Part shown: positions 36,042-45,340 of the stretch, piece by piece | Position numbering within the stretch: the stretch's first letter is position 1 | Layout of the letters: each line of letters starts with the position of its first letter | Assembly (NCBI RefSeq): GCF_003999375.1 | Contig: NZ_RJLC01000017.1 | Location: forward strand, 186,001-250,000 | Direction: 5' to 3' | Length of the DNA stretch: 64,000 nt | Source: Pseudidiomarina mangrovi | GTDB lineage: Bacteria > Pseudomonadota > Gammaproteobacteria > Enterobacterales > Alteromonadaceae | The notes under the pieces: generated by a model | Database searches by the model: none | Told to the model about the DNA's origin: nothing | The model's input: the letters and a program-made list of their open reading frames with translations, nothing else | Position numbers and translations under genes: made by a program

Positions 36042-37210
36042 TCGAGCACCGTTAAGTAATCTTGATAGCCGCGTGCAGCCATTTGCTCACGCGGAATAAA
36101 TTCCATTGCTGCCGAGTTCATGCAGTAGCGCAGCCCAGTAGGGGCAGGGCCGTCATTAAATACATGGCCTAAATGGGAATCAGCATAACGGCTGCGCACT
36201 TCGACACGGGTCATAAACCACGAACGGTCGGTACGCTCAACGATGAATTCCGCCGCAATCGGCTGGGTAAAACTTGGCCAGCCAGACCCTGATTCGTATT
36301 TATCGCGCGAGCTAAATAGCGGCTCACCACTGACGATATCGACATAGATGCCGTCGCGTTTCTCGTCATTGTAGGCGTTTTGAAAAGCCCGCTCAGTTTT
36401 GTCTTTCTGGGTCACTTGGTACTGCAAATCGGTGAGCTGACTTTTAAGCGTTGCGCTATCGGGTTTGACAAAGTTGTGCCAACGATGGCTAGTAGCCGTA
36501 TTCTTTGCAGTGTTGTCAGCGGTGTTTTCGTCAGTCATGTCAGCATACTCCCCGATAGAATCTTTAAATTGCCGATAATCGACCTGATACTGCTCGCCCC
36601 AGATAGCTTCGGCGAACTGAAAGCGTCCCGAATTGAAGGTGTAGAGCTGATAACGCACCGGGTTCTTCAAATAATAGTCCTGATGGTAGTCTTCGGCAGG
36701 GTAGAAGCTGTCAAACGCCGTCACCTCCAGCACAATAGGCTTTTTGTAACGTCCAGACGCCTCTAATGCGGTGATCTCCGCCAGGGCAATTTGTCGTTCT
36801 CGCTGGTTGTGATAAAAGATACCTGGCCGATACTGTTTGCCACGGTCGTAGAATTGACCGTCAGCATCGGTTGGATCCATCATCCGCCATAACGCTTGAA
36901 TCAGCCCGGTGTAGGTCACCACCTGCGGGTCGTAATATACTTGTACGGCTTCGGTGTGCCCGGTCAAGCCACCGGCGACTTGTTGGTAGCTAGGATTTTG
37001 CTCGCTACCGCCGGTATATCCGGAAATAACTTGGGTAACGCCCGGTACCTGTTCAAAGGCTTTCTCGACACACCAAAAGCAGCCACCAGCAAAGGTAGCA
37101 ATGCGAACTTCATTAGCTACGACCGGTGTTGCTCTGGTGGTGGATGCTTGCGACCACAGTATGAAAGCTGCCACCAGAACACTCAGAATCACTAACCAAC
37201 GATATCGCAT
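36038..37210 (-). CDS. msrAB: Membrane-anchored bifunctional methionine sulfoxide reductase MsrA/MsrB
   Basis: 390 residues. An N-terminal membrane anchor or signal (residues ~4-19) puts the enzyme in the periplasm. The MsrA domain (~34-200) has the catalytic GGCFWCVE (Cys 44). A charged linker rich in T, N, D leads to the MsrB domain (~265-390) with GSGWPSF and the catalytic Cys ~363 in [11 protein letters not shown]. The two C-x-x-C zinc pairs of many MsrB proteins are missing ([10 protein letters not shown] stands where the first pair would be), so this is the non-zinc form. There is no thioredoxin-like N-terminal domain as in neisserial PilB; another electron donor is needed. Confidence 0.93.
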   Translation of the reverse strand: MRYRWLVILSVLVAAFILWSQASTTRATPVVANEVRIATFAGGCFWCVEKAFEQVPGVTQVISGYTGGSEQNPSYQQVAGGLTGHTEAVQVYYDPQVVTYTGLIQALWRMMDPTDADGQFYDRGKQYRPGIFYHNQRERQIALAEITALEASGRYKKPIVLEVTAFDSFYPAEDYHQDYYLKNPVRYQLYTFNSGRFQFAEAIWGEQYQVDYRQFKDSIGEYADMTDENTADNTAKNTATSHRWHNFVKPDSATLKSQLTDLQYQVTQKDKTERAFQNAYNDEKRDGIYVDIVSGEPLFSSRDKYESGSGWPSFTQPIAAEFIVERTDRSWFMTRVEVRSRYADSHLGHVFNDGPAPTGLRYCMNSAAMEFIPREQMAARGYQDYLTVLD

Positions 37211-37227
37211 TGCTAATTCTCCTCGAG

Positions 37228-37962
37228 CTAAAGCGCCTGTTCTAACGCTGCCAAATAGGCGCGAATACGCTTGGCGTTGACCCCGACATCGCTGCGGCCA
37301 ACCCGCGATTTACTGCGCATATCCACTGCACTGCCGGTGTCGGTCGCGACAATGCGAATCACCACATCATCTTTAAAACCAAACCATGTGGTGGTATCAG
37401 TGGCTTCAATACGACCCTCAGTAGCATCGCTGGCAACCAATTCCCAACCCATATCGGCAACTATCGTTAGAGCTTGCTGATAAACTTGCTCAACACTAGC
37501 GCTGGTAGTCCAAGTGGCTAGGTCTGGGTAGGCTTTACGCTGTTGTTCGGCACTTTCTTCACCGGCGAATTCAACCGGATTTGGCGCATCGGCGCGCAGT
37601 GGGGCAATGGCCACAAATGCGGGTGGATTGCTCAAATCGGTACTAATGTCATGAATGGGTGGTACGCTACGAGCTGTTTGCAACTGCAGGTAGGGCAGAA
37701 TAAAGCTTACCCCGGCAGCAATCACCGCTAGCCCAAGAAGCATACTTGACGGCGCATTGTTGGCCGGCTTCAGCGCTTGCCAGATTAACAGTACCAGGCC
37801 AACCACAGCGGCGCCAGCACCAATATAGGCGGCCCAGCGTAACAGCAGAAATGCCGTGCCAAGTTCAGCCACACCGGCCTGGTATAGTGGCCCTGAAATA
37901 GCCAGCGTCAGCAAGGCAAGAAAACCAACGGCGATGGCCAAGTAGCTTATTAATTTGCGCAT
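37228..37962 (-). CDS. DUF1499 domain-containing membrane protein
   Basis: 244 residues. Three hydrophobic segments at about 7-25, 37-60 and 74-92 are followed by a soluble domain of ~140 residues. Features such as [33 protein letters not shown] and [20 protein letters not shown] are diagnostic of DUF1499. Its function is unknown. The domain is found as a soluble or membrane-attached module in many bacteria and plants. It lies 17 bases upstream of msrAB on the same strand, so the two may be co-transcribed, msrAB being downstream. Confidence 0.88.
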   Translation of the reverse strand: MRKLISYLAIAVGFLALLTLAISGPLYQAGVAELGTAFLLLRWAAYIGAGAAVVGLVLLIWQALKPANNAPSSMLLGLAVIAAGVSFILPYLQLQTARSVPPIHDISTDLSNPPAFVAIAPLRADAPNPVEFAGEESAEQQRKAYPDLATWTTSASVEQVYQQALTIVADMGWELVASDATEGRIEATDTTTWFGFKDDVVIRIVATDTGSAVDMRSKSRVGRSDVGVNAKRIRAYLAALEQAL

Positions 37963-38135
37963 AAATGAGAACCTTAGTTGTTATGTATGTAGCGTTACGT
38001 GATGGTTGCTGCGATAGATCAGCATCATCGTGTCTAGCAATGAACAAAATAGTCTAAATAGCAGTGGTATAGTTGGTGTAAAACCGACATATCATAGTAG
38101 TACATACTGTCCCAAATAGCGCCCTAGGATCTCAC

Positions 38136-40517
38136 ATGCCCAAACTATTTAATCGTTCACCACTGGCAGCAAGTTTATTGGCTGTGTTAGTCAGCCCCAT
38201 CAGTGCCGCTCAACAGGCGCCCGTTGATGGCAACCAGCAGCAAGTTCAAACCGCGGTCGAAGTGATTGAAGTGCGCGGTGAGCGCCTGCAAGGATTACAA
38301 CTATCGCCAAAAGATCAGCCTACCAGCTCGTTGTTCGGTGGCCAGCAGGCTTTAGCTGACCTCGCTCGCTCGGTGACGCCTATTAGTGCTGATTTAATTG
38401 CGGCATCAGCCATCACCGACTTACATGATGTTGCCAAAGTGGCGCCGAATAGTTTCGCAGCTGCTGGTTTTGGTGCGCCGAGCTTACCCACAATTCGTGG
38501 CCAATTAGGCGAAGTATTACAAAACGGTATGCGCCGCCAAGGCGGCAATAATGGACTCGGTTTACCGCTAAGTTTTAATAGTGTCGGGCAACTTGATGTG
38601 GTGCGTGGTGTACCACCGGTGATGTTGGGATCAACCCAGCGCACCGGAGGTTTTGTCAATCTGCAAGCCAAACGTGCTGATCTCAGCGCCGATCAGACCC
38701 GTGCCACGCTGCAATTGGGGCGGTGGGATGCCTACCGAGCCCAGCTTGACCATAGTAGCGTGCTCAAGCCCGACGAGCAGGGCGTGCGAATCAGTGTTGA
38801 AGCGATTCGCGAGAGCAGTTTCTATGACTACTCTGAGTTCAGCAGTGATAGCCTGTTTGTCACTCACCGTTGGCTGCCTGACGAGCAGTCTGAATTGAAT
38901 CTGTATGCTGAATTTTATCAGGTAGATTGGACCGATAACGCCGGTTTCAATCGGCCCACACAAGCACTGATTGATGATGGCTTATATGTACAAGGGCAGG
39001 GTCAACAACCCAATGGATCGATGGTTCCGGGCGCTTTTGCATTAGTAGCGCCGACCGGCTTAATTGAGCTGCCGCGGAATCAGGTTTACACCGACCCAGA
39101 CGATATTAACCATGCACAAACCTGGCTAGTCTATGGCGATTATCAGCGCCAACTTAACAACGATTGGAGCTACCGCCATGATTTCATGCTGCAACACCTA
39201 CAACGCGAAGAGATAGCCCAGAATAGTTTTGTCGAAATTGTCGATGGTGCAACCACCTTTGAAACCCGTTCAACCTGGCAACGCGATTGGCAGAATGACA
39301 GTAGCAGCTGGTTTGGCGGTAGTTTTCGTTACCATGATGTGCTGGGTTTCAGCCAATTTACCACTGAAGCTGACCTGCCGGTTGACCTGAGTGGACCATT
39401 GAGTAACCGGCGTATTCCATTGACTGCGGCACAACAAGCGCGGTTAGTGGAGTTGCGCCCTGGGGTCTATGTATCGCCCGGCAGTCAATATGATACCAAC
39501 GGTGATGGCGTGGGTGATTTTAACGTATCGGATACCACCGATTCACGTAGTTATCAGCTCGGCTTATTTGCTCAGCATCGCCAGCAACTCACAACAGCAT
39601 GGATACTAGAAGCTGGAATCCGTGCCGATTGGTATGAAGTTGAGGCGCGCGACCCTATTGCTCCAGCGGGGGTAATTGCTGCTGCTGATACGCATCAAGA
39701 TGTGTTGTACGGTATCCAAGCTAGCCTGAGTTACAAACTAACTGATGATCAACGTCTCTATGCCAGTAGTAACTACACCGAATCGACCTCAAACAGCATG
39801 GCAGGCGGCACGGTGCTTGGTGCTGACCAGCGTATTAACCCGCTGAACTTCGCCACCGAAAATGAGGCATTTGAAGTTGGTTATAAATATGCGCCAGTCG
39901 GTAGCGCTTGGTATGCCGATGTGAATTGGTTTTATCAAACCCGCAGCCTACGCAACCGTGATGGTTCTAACTCAGGTATCAAGACCCAAGGCGTAGAAAG
40001 CCAATTGTTTTATCAAGCCGAGCAATTGTGGTTTAGTGCCGGCTACAGCTATTTGTCTGCCCGCTTTGATAATTCAGCAGCGTTTCAAGATGCGCGTACC
40101 GTGTATGACGCATTTGATACCTCGCGCCCTGATTTAGTCGAGGGAACCGGCGTTGGCGCGCCAAATTTTGCGGCATTTCCAGCATCATCGATGCGGCTGC
40201 AGGGCTTGCCCGACCATCAACTTAGCATTGCTGGTGGTATTGATGTAGGCGCTGGTATCGAGGTCGGTGGTCAAGTGAGCTATCATGGCGACTACAAGCT
40301 CGACTTTTTGAATACCGTCAGAATTCGCCAACAGCACACGATCAATGTATTCGCGCAATGGCAGCCGACTTCAGCATGGAGCGCACGCCTAGATGTGTTT
40401 AACCTAACTAACCAAGACAATTGGTCGCCAGTATTCGAAGGCGGCTATTTCGGCGCTACCTTAGTTTTCCCTGAATTGCCGCGGCATGCTAAATTGACGC
40501 TCAGTTACAGTTTTTAG
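38136..40517 (+). CDS. TonB-dependent outer-membrane receptor
   Basis: 793 residues. A signal peptide (~1-24, cleavage after SAA) is followed by a TonB-box-like stretch VEVIEVRGERL (~41-51). The plug domain (~58-190) includes IRGQLGEVLQNG and VVRGVPPVMLGSTQRTGGFVNLQAKRA, a pattern seen in siderophore-type receptors. The 22-stranded barrel ends with the expected aromatic residue in LTLSYSF. The substrate is unknown and no Fur-like operator is seen upstream. It begins a same-strand run with a fused oxidoreductase and a YnjBCD-like ABC importer (43-base gap, no terminator), suggesting joint uptake of one substrate. An AGGATC ribosome-binding site precedes the ATG. Confidence 0.88.
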   Translation: MPKLFNRSPLAASLLAVLVSPISAAQQAPVDGNQQQVQTAVEVIEVRGERLQGLQLSPKDQPTSSLFGGQQALADLARSVTPISADLIAASAITDLHDVAKVAPNSFAAAGFGAPSLPTIRGQLGEVLQNGMRRQGGNNGLGLPLSFNSVGQLDVVRGVPPVMLGSTQRTGGFVNLQAKRADLSADQTRATLQLGRWDAYRAQLDHSSVLKPDEQGVRISVEAIRESSFYDYSEFSSDSLFVTHRWLPDEQSELNLYAEFYQVDWTDNAGFNRPTQALIDDGLYVQGQGQQPNGSMVPGAFALVAPTGLIELPRNQVYTDPDDINHAQTWLVYGDYQRQLNNDWSYRHDFMLQHLQREEIAQNSFVEIVDGATTFETRSTWQRDWQNDSSSWFGGSFRYHDVLGFSQFTTEADLPVDLSGPLSNRRIPLTAAQQARLVELRPGVYVSPGSQYDTNGDGVGDFNVSDTTDSRSYQLGLFAQHRQQLTTAWILEAGIRADWYEVEARDPIAPAGVIAAADTHQDVLYGIQASLSYKLTDDQRLYASSNYTESTSNSMAGGTVLGADQRINPLNFATENEAFEVGYKYAPVGSAWYADVNWFYQTRSLRNRDGSNSGIKTQGVESQLFYQAEQLWFSAGYSYLSARFDNSAAFQDARTVYDAFDTSRPDLVEGTGVGAPNFAAFPASSMRLQGLPDHQLSIAGGIDVGAGIEVGGQVSYHGDYKLDFLNTVRIRQQHTINVFAQWQPTSAWSARLDVFNLTNQDNWSPVFEGGYFGATLVFPELPRHAKLTLSYSF

Positions 40518-40560
40518 AGCCAAGGCGTTGTGACGCATAGCCTAACGCAAGGAGAATGAC

Positions 40561-42705
40561 GTGAAGTGGGGCAAATTATTGGTTATTGCAGTACTACTGG
40601 CGCTGCTGGTCGTTGTTTACCAGCAACAATGGCATCTGTATTTATCACTCGACCAGCTGAAAGCGCAGCAGCAACAATTGGCGCAATGGCATAATCAGCA
40701 TTTTGTCGCATTATTTGTCGGCTACTTGCTGGTGTATATTGCGGTGACGGCTTTATCCATTCCCGGTGCGGTGATTCTAACCCTAGGGAGTGGAGCGTTA
40801 TTCGGTTTGGGCTGGGGTCTTTTGCTGGCTTCGTTTGCCTCTACTCTGGGTGCATTTTTGGCCTTCTTAAGCGCTCGTTATGTGTTGCGCGATAGCCTTG
40901 AAAAGCGCTTTGGCGAGCGCCTACAACAGGTGAATGCGGGCATTGACCGTGATGGTGCCTGGTACTTACTGACTTTACGTTTGGTGCCGCTGTTTCCATT
41001 TTGGATGATTAACTTAGTCATGGGGTTAACGCGCATGCCGGCCTGGCGCTTTTATTGGGTCAGTCAGCTGGGTATGTTAGCCGGCACCGCGGTGTTTGTT
41101 AACGCCGGTACCCAGCTCGCGCAAGTGGAGCAGGTGAGTGACATTCTATCCGGGCAGCTGTTGTTGAGTTTTGTGCTACTAGGGCTATTCCCGCTACTGG
41201 CCAAGCAGATCGTTGCCTGGCTCAAGGCGCGCCGAGTTTATAAAGGTTGGCAACGGCCGCGGCAGTTTGATGACAATCTGTTAGTGATAGGAGCTGGCTC
41301 AGGCGGCTTGGTCAGTGCTTATATTGCTGCTGCCGTGAAAGCCAAGGTGACTTTGGTGGAACAGCATGCCATGGGCGGTGATTGTTTGAATACCGGTTGT
41401 GTGCCGTCCAAAGCCCTGTTGCATATCGCTCATGGCCGTAAACAAGCCAATGCTCTCAATCAGCATGGTGTTGCGGTGACTGTTGGTGCGGTGGATTTCA
41501 AAGCTGTGATGGCAACAGTACAGCAGGTCATCACCGCCATTGAACCGCATGATTCGGTCGAGCGCTATAGTAGCTTAGGAGTGAACGTAATTCTCGGTAA
41601 AGCGCGCTTGCTGAGCCCGTGGCAGGTAGAGATTATCAATGCCGACGGGCAGGTGACCCAGCGCAGCGCGCGAACCATTATTCTAGCCACCGGTGCACGA
41701 CCCTTGCTGCCAGCTATTCCCGGTCTTGCCGAAAGCAACTGGGTCAGCTCAGATACTATTTGGCAACTCGCCGAGTTACCGCAGCGTTTAACGGTATTGG
41801 GTGGCGGGCCTATTGGCGTAGAGCTGGCGCAAGCCTTTGCGCGGTTAGGAAGCCAAGTGACCGTGGTGGAAGCTTTACCTCAACTACTGCCGCGCGAAGA
41901 TGATGATGCCGCTGAACTAGTGCAACAGCAGCTGCAGCATGATGGGGTTACCGTGTACACCGGCCACAAAGCGGTGAAAGTCACCCAGCATAATGGCACG
42001 CAGCAGGTGCATATTGTTGCCGCTGACCAAGCGCCGTTAACCGTTGCTGCCGACATTATTTTAGTGGCATTAGGGCGTCAGCCTCGCTTAGATGGCTATG
42101 GCTTGCAAGAACTCGGCGTAGAAACCAATAAAACCATTACGACCAACGAATTTTTGCAGACCAACTTCCCCAATATTTATGCTGTAGGTGATGTTGCTGG
42201 GCCATTTCAGTTAACCCACGCCGCCAGTCATCAGGCGTGGTATGCCGCGGTTAATGCGTTATTCAGCCCGTTGAAAAAGTTTAAAGCTGATTATCGGGTG
42301 ATGCCTGCTGCGACCTTCTGTGAACCTGAAGTGGCGCGGGTAGGTCTCAACGAAAAGGAAGCCGCGCAACAGGGTATTGCAGTTGAGGTTACCCGTTATG
42401 ATATTGATGATCTGGACCGTGCTATTGCGGATCAAAAGCGTTACGGCTGGGTAAAGGTATTGACCAAGCCTGCTAGCGATAAAATTTTGGGGGTAACCAT
42501 TGTCGGTGCCCAAGCAGGTGATCTGTTGGCGGAGTTTGTACTGGCTATGAAACATGGTATTGGTTTGAATAAGTTACTGGGTACCATTCATATTTACCCG
42601 ACTATGGCCGAAGCCAACAAGTATGCGGCTGGGGTATGGAAGCGCGCACATGCGCCACAACGCGTGCTGGCTTGGTTGGAACGCTTTCATGGCTGGCGGC
42701 GCTGA
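40561..42705 (+). CDS. TVP38/TMEM64 membrane domain fused to FAD-dependent disulfide oxidoreductase
   Basis: 714 residues from GTG 40561, with an AAGGAG site just upstream. Residues ~1-230 are a TVP38/TMEM64 (DedA-like, YdjX/YdjZ) membrane module with the conserved IPGAVILTLGSGALFG and RLVPLFPFWMINLVMG segments. Residues ~238-714 are a class I pyridine-nucleotide-disulfide oxidoreductase. That half has FAD motif VIGAGSGG, the redox pair CLNTGC (Cys 275/280), NAD motif VLGGGPIGVELAQ and FAD motif YAVGDVAG. The usual catalytic His before Pro-Thr is a Tyr (HIYPT, Tyr 679), and there is no C-terminal Cys pair as in mercuric reductase. Its stop overlaps the next gene's ATG. The substrate is unknown. 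Confidence 0.9.
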   Translation: MKWGKLLVIAVLLALLVVVYQQQWHLYLSLDQLKAQQQQLAQWHNQHFVALFVGYLLVYIAVTALSIPGAVILTLGSGALFGLGWGLLLASFASTLGAFLAFLSARYVLRDSLEKRFGERLQQVNAGIDRDGAWYLLTLRLVPLFPFWMINLVMGLTRMPAWRFYWVSQLGMLAGTAVFVNAGTQLAQVEQVSDILSGQLLLSFVLLGLFPLLAKQIVAWLKARRVYKGWQRPRQFDDNLLVIGAGSGGLVSAYIAAAVKAKVTLVEQHAMGGDCLNTGCVPSKALLHIAHGRKQANALNQHGVAVTVGAVDFKAVMATVQQVITAIEPHDSVERYSSLGVNVILGKARLLSPWQVEIINADGQVTQRSARTIILATGARPLLPAIPGLAESNWVSSDTIWQLAELPQRLTVLGGGPIGVELAQAFARLGSQVTVVEALPQLLPREDDDAAELVQQQLQHDGVTVYTGHKAVKVTQHNGTQQVHIVAADQAPLTVAADIILVALGRQPRLDGYGLQELGVETNKTITTNEFLQTNFPNIYAVGDVAGPFQLTHAASHQAWYAAVNALFSPLKKFKADYRVMPAATFCEPEVARVGLNEKEAAQQGIAVEVTRYDIDDLDRAIADQKRYGWVKVLTKPASDKILGVTIVGAQAGDLLAEFVLAMKHGIGLNKLLGTIHIYPTMAEANKYAAGVWKRAHAPQRVLAWLERFHGWRR

Positions 42706-43769
42706 TGAGAGTATGGCTGCTTGGCATGATGTTGAGTGTGCAACAGGTGTACTTTCATGCCTGGGGCGGCTCGGATGAAGTGAACCAATATGTGCGTTGG
42801 GCGCAGCAACAACTGGCCCAGCAAGATATTGAGCTGGTGCATGTAAAAGTTGCTGATATCAGCGAAACAGTGACCTTACTGTTACGTGAAAACCAACAGC
42901 AGCAACCATCCAGTGCGGTCGATTTATTGTGGCTCAACGGTGAGAACTTTCACGCGTTAAAAGCAGCCGGAGCATTGCGCGGTGAGCTCTCGCAGGCGGT
43001 TGCAAATAGTGCCTTGCTGGACCCAACACTGGGCTGGCAAAACGATTTTGGCATTGCTACCGATGACTATGAGCTACCGTGGGGCGTCGGGCAATTTCAT
43101 CTATTTATCCGTAATTCGCCAACCTCAACGAGCATGACGCCGGCGCAGTTTTTGACACTGGCACAGAGTAAACCGGGGCGGCTGAGCTATCCCAAACCAC
43201 CAGAATTTCATGGCACCACCTTTCTAAAACTATTGCTACTAGAACTCAATCAGCATAATGCGGCGCTTTATCAACCACCGCAGGCGCAACAGCAAGAACT
43301 GTTATTGGCGCCGCTATGGGCTTATTTAGACCAATTACACCCGCTATTATGGCGAGGTGGAAAGGAGTTTCCAGTCAGTGCGGCACAGCAACAGCAGCTA
43401 TTAGCCAATGGCGTGTTAGATAATGCTGTTAGTTTTAACCCCTCGGAGCTATTCAATGCCCAACGTGCTCAGCGGTTACCGGCAGGTATTGCACCGTTAT
43501 TGATTGGTGAGCGGGCGATCACTAATAGCCATTATCTCGCTGTTCCTAAAGCTGCAGCCAACAGTGAAGGGGCCGTCAAGGTGATAAATTTCATGCTCAG
43601 CGAGGCCGCACAGCAACGTAAGCAAGCCGCTGACGGTTGGGGTGATACTGCTGTTATCCGCTTTCAACAAAGCGCTAATCAGCGCGATTTATTTCCGTCG
43701 CAACCCGAGCCACATGTAGGTTGGGTGCAATTACTCGAACAACAATGGTTAGAGCGTTATCAACAATGA
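42705..43769 (+). CDS. ynjB: YnjB-like ABC transporter substrate-binding protein
   Basis: 354 residues from ATG 42705, overlapping the previous stop (TGATG). The open frame runs 23 codons further upstream inside the oxidoreductase gene. A short signal peptide (~1-18) is followed by FHAWGGSDEVNQYVRW, the WGG opening of the ThiB/AfuA/YnjB-type binding proteins. Later segments (DLLWLNGENFHALK, LPWGVGQFHLFI, SYPKPPEFHGTTFLK, FNPSELFNAQ) follow YnjB. The periplasmic protein should capture the substrate for the permease encoded next. The substrate of YnjB is not known even in E. coli. The gene overlaps the permease gene by 4 bases. Confidence 0.82.
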   Translation: MRVWLLGMMLSVQQVYFHAWGGSDEVNQYVRWAQQQLAQQDIELVHVKVADISETVTLLLRENQQQQPSSAVDLLWLNGENFHALKAAGALRGELSQAVANSALLDPTLGWQNDFGIATDDYELPWGVGQFHLFIRNSPTSTSMTPAQFLTLAQSKPGRLSYPKPPEFHGTTFLKLLLLELNQHNAALYQPPQAQQQELLLAPLWAYLDQLHPLLWRGGKEFPVSAAQQQQLLANGVLDNAVSFNPSELFNAQRAQRLPAGIAPLLIGERAITNSHYLAVPKAAANSEGAVKVINFMLSEAAQQRKQAADGWGDTAVIRFQQSANQRDLFPSQPEPHVGWVQLLEQQWLERYQQ

Positions 43770-45340
43770 CTAGCAAACTGCCATGGCGTGGTGCTGTTGC
43801 ACTGGTGCTGCTGACCGCGCCATGGTTGTTGTTGCTCAGTTATGGTATCGAACAACTCACGCAACAAACGCAGTTTCTTAGTCCTTGGCTGAATTACCCG
43901 GGGCTAGCTGAGATGATCGAGCAGACTGTCGTGGTCGGTATTACCGTGATGTTGGTGGCAACCATAGTGGTGCTTAGTAGCCAACCACTGCGTTCCTCTA
44001 GCGGCTGGTTGGTGCAAGTTATTGCACTACCACATTTGGCCTTTGCGATAGGCTTATTGTGGCTCTTTGCCCCCTATGGCTGGTTATGGCGCCTAGTGCC
44101 TGAAGCTTGGCATAGCAGTGTGTTTGACCGTCAACAGTTGCTCAGTTTTATCATTATACTGTTAGCAAAAGAAATTCCATTTTTGTGGCTGATGGGCCAG
44201 CGCACGCTGGCGCAAATGCCTTGGCGGCGCTGGCTATTGGTAGGGCAGAGCCTCGGTTATAGTCGCCAACGCAGTTGGTGGTTGTTGGTGATGCCAGAGC
44301 TACTGAGGCGTATGCGCTTACCACTGATGATTGTGTTGGTTTACAGCCTGAGTGTGGTTGATGTAGCGCTCATAGCAGCGGCGCAGACGCCACCACCGCT
44401 GGCTGTGCAAGTACTGCAATGGCAGCTTGATGCGCAGCCAGCTAGTCAGCAATTTGCCGCGTATGGTGCGCTGACGCTATTACTGTTAGCCGTTGTTGCT
44501 GCACTTGCGGTGTTCTTGCAAGAACGGCTGATCCGCGCTGTGGTATTGCCGCACCTTGGTAACTTCGCGCTGCGCGTACCGTGGCAAGCGCTGGTTAGCG
44601 TTATCGGCCTGGCGGCAGCCTTCGCTATTGCCGCACAAAGTATCGCCGTTGGCTGGTTTTATCCAGAATTATGGCCAACTAGCTGGAGTGTGGAGCGCTG
44701 GCAGCAGGAACTATCGCAACTGCTACCGTTGTTTGTGCAAAGTGCCGGTATTGCTGCAGTGGTGGCCAGTGCCAGCCTTATTTGGGTGGTACTGTTGTTA
44801 GAATGGCGCCGCCGTCATGGGGTATTCGGCTTGAGCGGCTGGTTATTGCTGCCACTGTTAGTACCGCAACTAACTCTGCTACTGGCATGGCAGGAGCTGT
44901 TTGCAGCGTTTACCAGTGGTGGCCTACCATGGCGTTATGCGCTAGCACTCATTATGGTGCAGATACCCTTTAGTGCGGCCTATGTGTATTTAATTTTAGC
45001 GCCGCTGGAACAGCGCTTTGAGCAACGTTATCTGACCACTATGCAAAGCTTCGGTTATGGCTTTTGGCGCAGCTGGTGGCTGACTAAACGCTCATTATTA
45101 CAACAGCCCCTGCTATTGGCTTGGGTATTTGCAGCGCTGGTTAGCATGGCACAGTATCTACCTATAGTTTTGTTTGGTGGCGGCCGTTGGCTGACCTTGA
45201 CTAGTGAATTAGTCGCTGTGAGTAGCGGTGCAAATAGTCAATTAATAGCGATTTATGCGGTCAGTCAATGGTTGCTGGCACTATTATTCTTGCTGGTATT
45301 GGCATGGCCGCAACAGGCTGTTGAAGGAGAACAACAATGA
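43766..45340 (+). CDS. ynjC: YnjC-like two-domain ABC transporter permease
   Basis: 524 residues from ATG 43766 (ATGA overlap with the previous gene). E. coli YnjC has ~511. The protein is two fused BPD-type permease domains with about 12 membrane segments. Cytoplasmic coupling-helix-like EAA-region segments follow LLVGQSLGYSRQRSWWLLVMPELLRR in the first half and TTMQSFGYGFWRSWWLTKRSLLQQP in the second. It is very rich in Leu, Trp and Gln. The inner-membrane channel is expected to work with the YnjB-like binding protein and the YnjD-like ATPase. It ends overlapping the ATPase gene by 4 bases. Confidence 0.85.
   Translation: MTSKLPWRGAVALVLLTAPWLLLLSYGIEQLTQQTQFLSPWLNYPGLAEMIEQTVVVGITVMLVATIVVLSSQPLRSSSGWLVQVIALPHLAFAIGLLWLFAPYGWLWRLVPEAWHSSVFDRQQLLSFIIILLAKEIPFLWLMGQRTLAQMPWRRWLLVGQSLGYSRQRSWWLLVMPELLRRMRLPLMIVLVYSLSVVDVALIAAAQTPPPLAVQVLQWQLDAQPASQQFAAYGALTLLLLAVVAALAVFLQERLIRAVVLPHLGNFALRVPWQALVSVIGLAAAFAIAAQSIAVGWFYPELWPTSWSVERWQQELSQLLPLFVQSAGIAAVVASASLIWVVLLLEWRRRHGVFGLSGWLLLPLLVPQLTLLLAWQELFAAFTSGGLPWRYALALIMVQIPFSAAYVYLILAPLEQRFEQRYLTTMQSFGYGFWRSWWLTKRSLLQQPLLLAWVFAALVSMAQYLPIVLFGGGRWLTLTSELVAVSSGANSQLIAIYAVSQWLLALLFLLVLAWPQQAVEGEQQ

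Noticed and set aside
37963-38135. Fur-box operator before the TonB receptor
   Set aside because: No sequence resembling GATAATGATAATCATTATC is present in this gap, so iron regulation cannot be claimed.
42636-42704. Upstream start for the YnjB-like gene
   Set aside because: It would add 23 residues read out of frame inside the oxidoreductase gene; the TGATG overlap start at 42705 leaves a sensible signal peptide.
40561-42705. Naming the flavoenzyme mercuric reductase
   Set aside because: No HMA domain, no C-terminal vicinal cysteines, no mer genes nearby.
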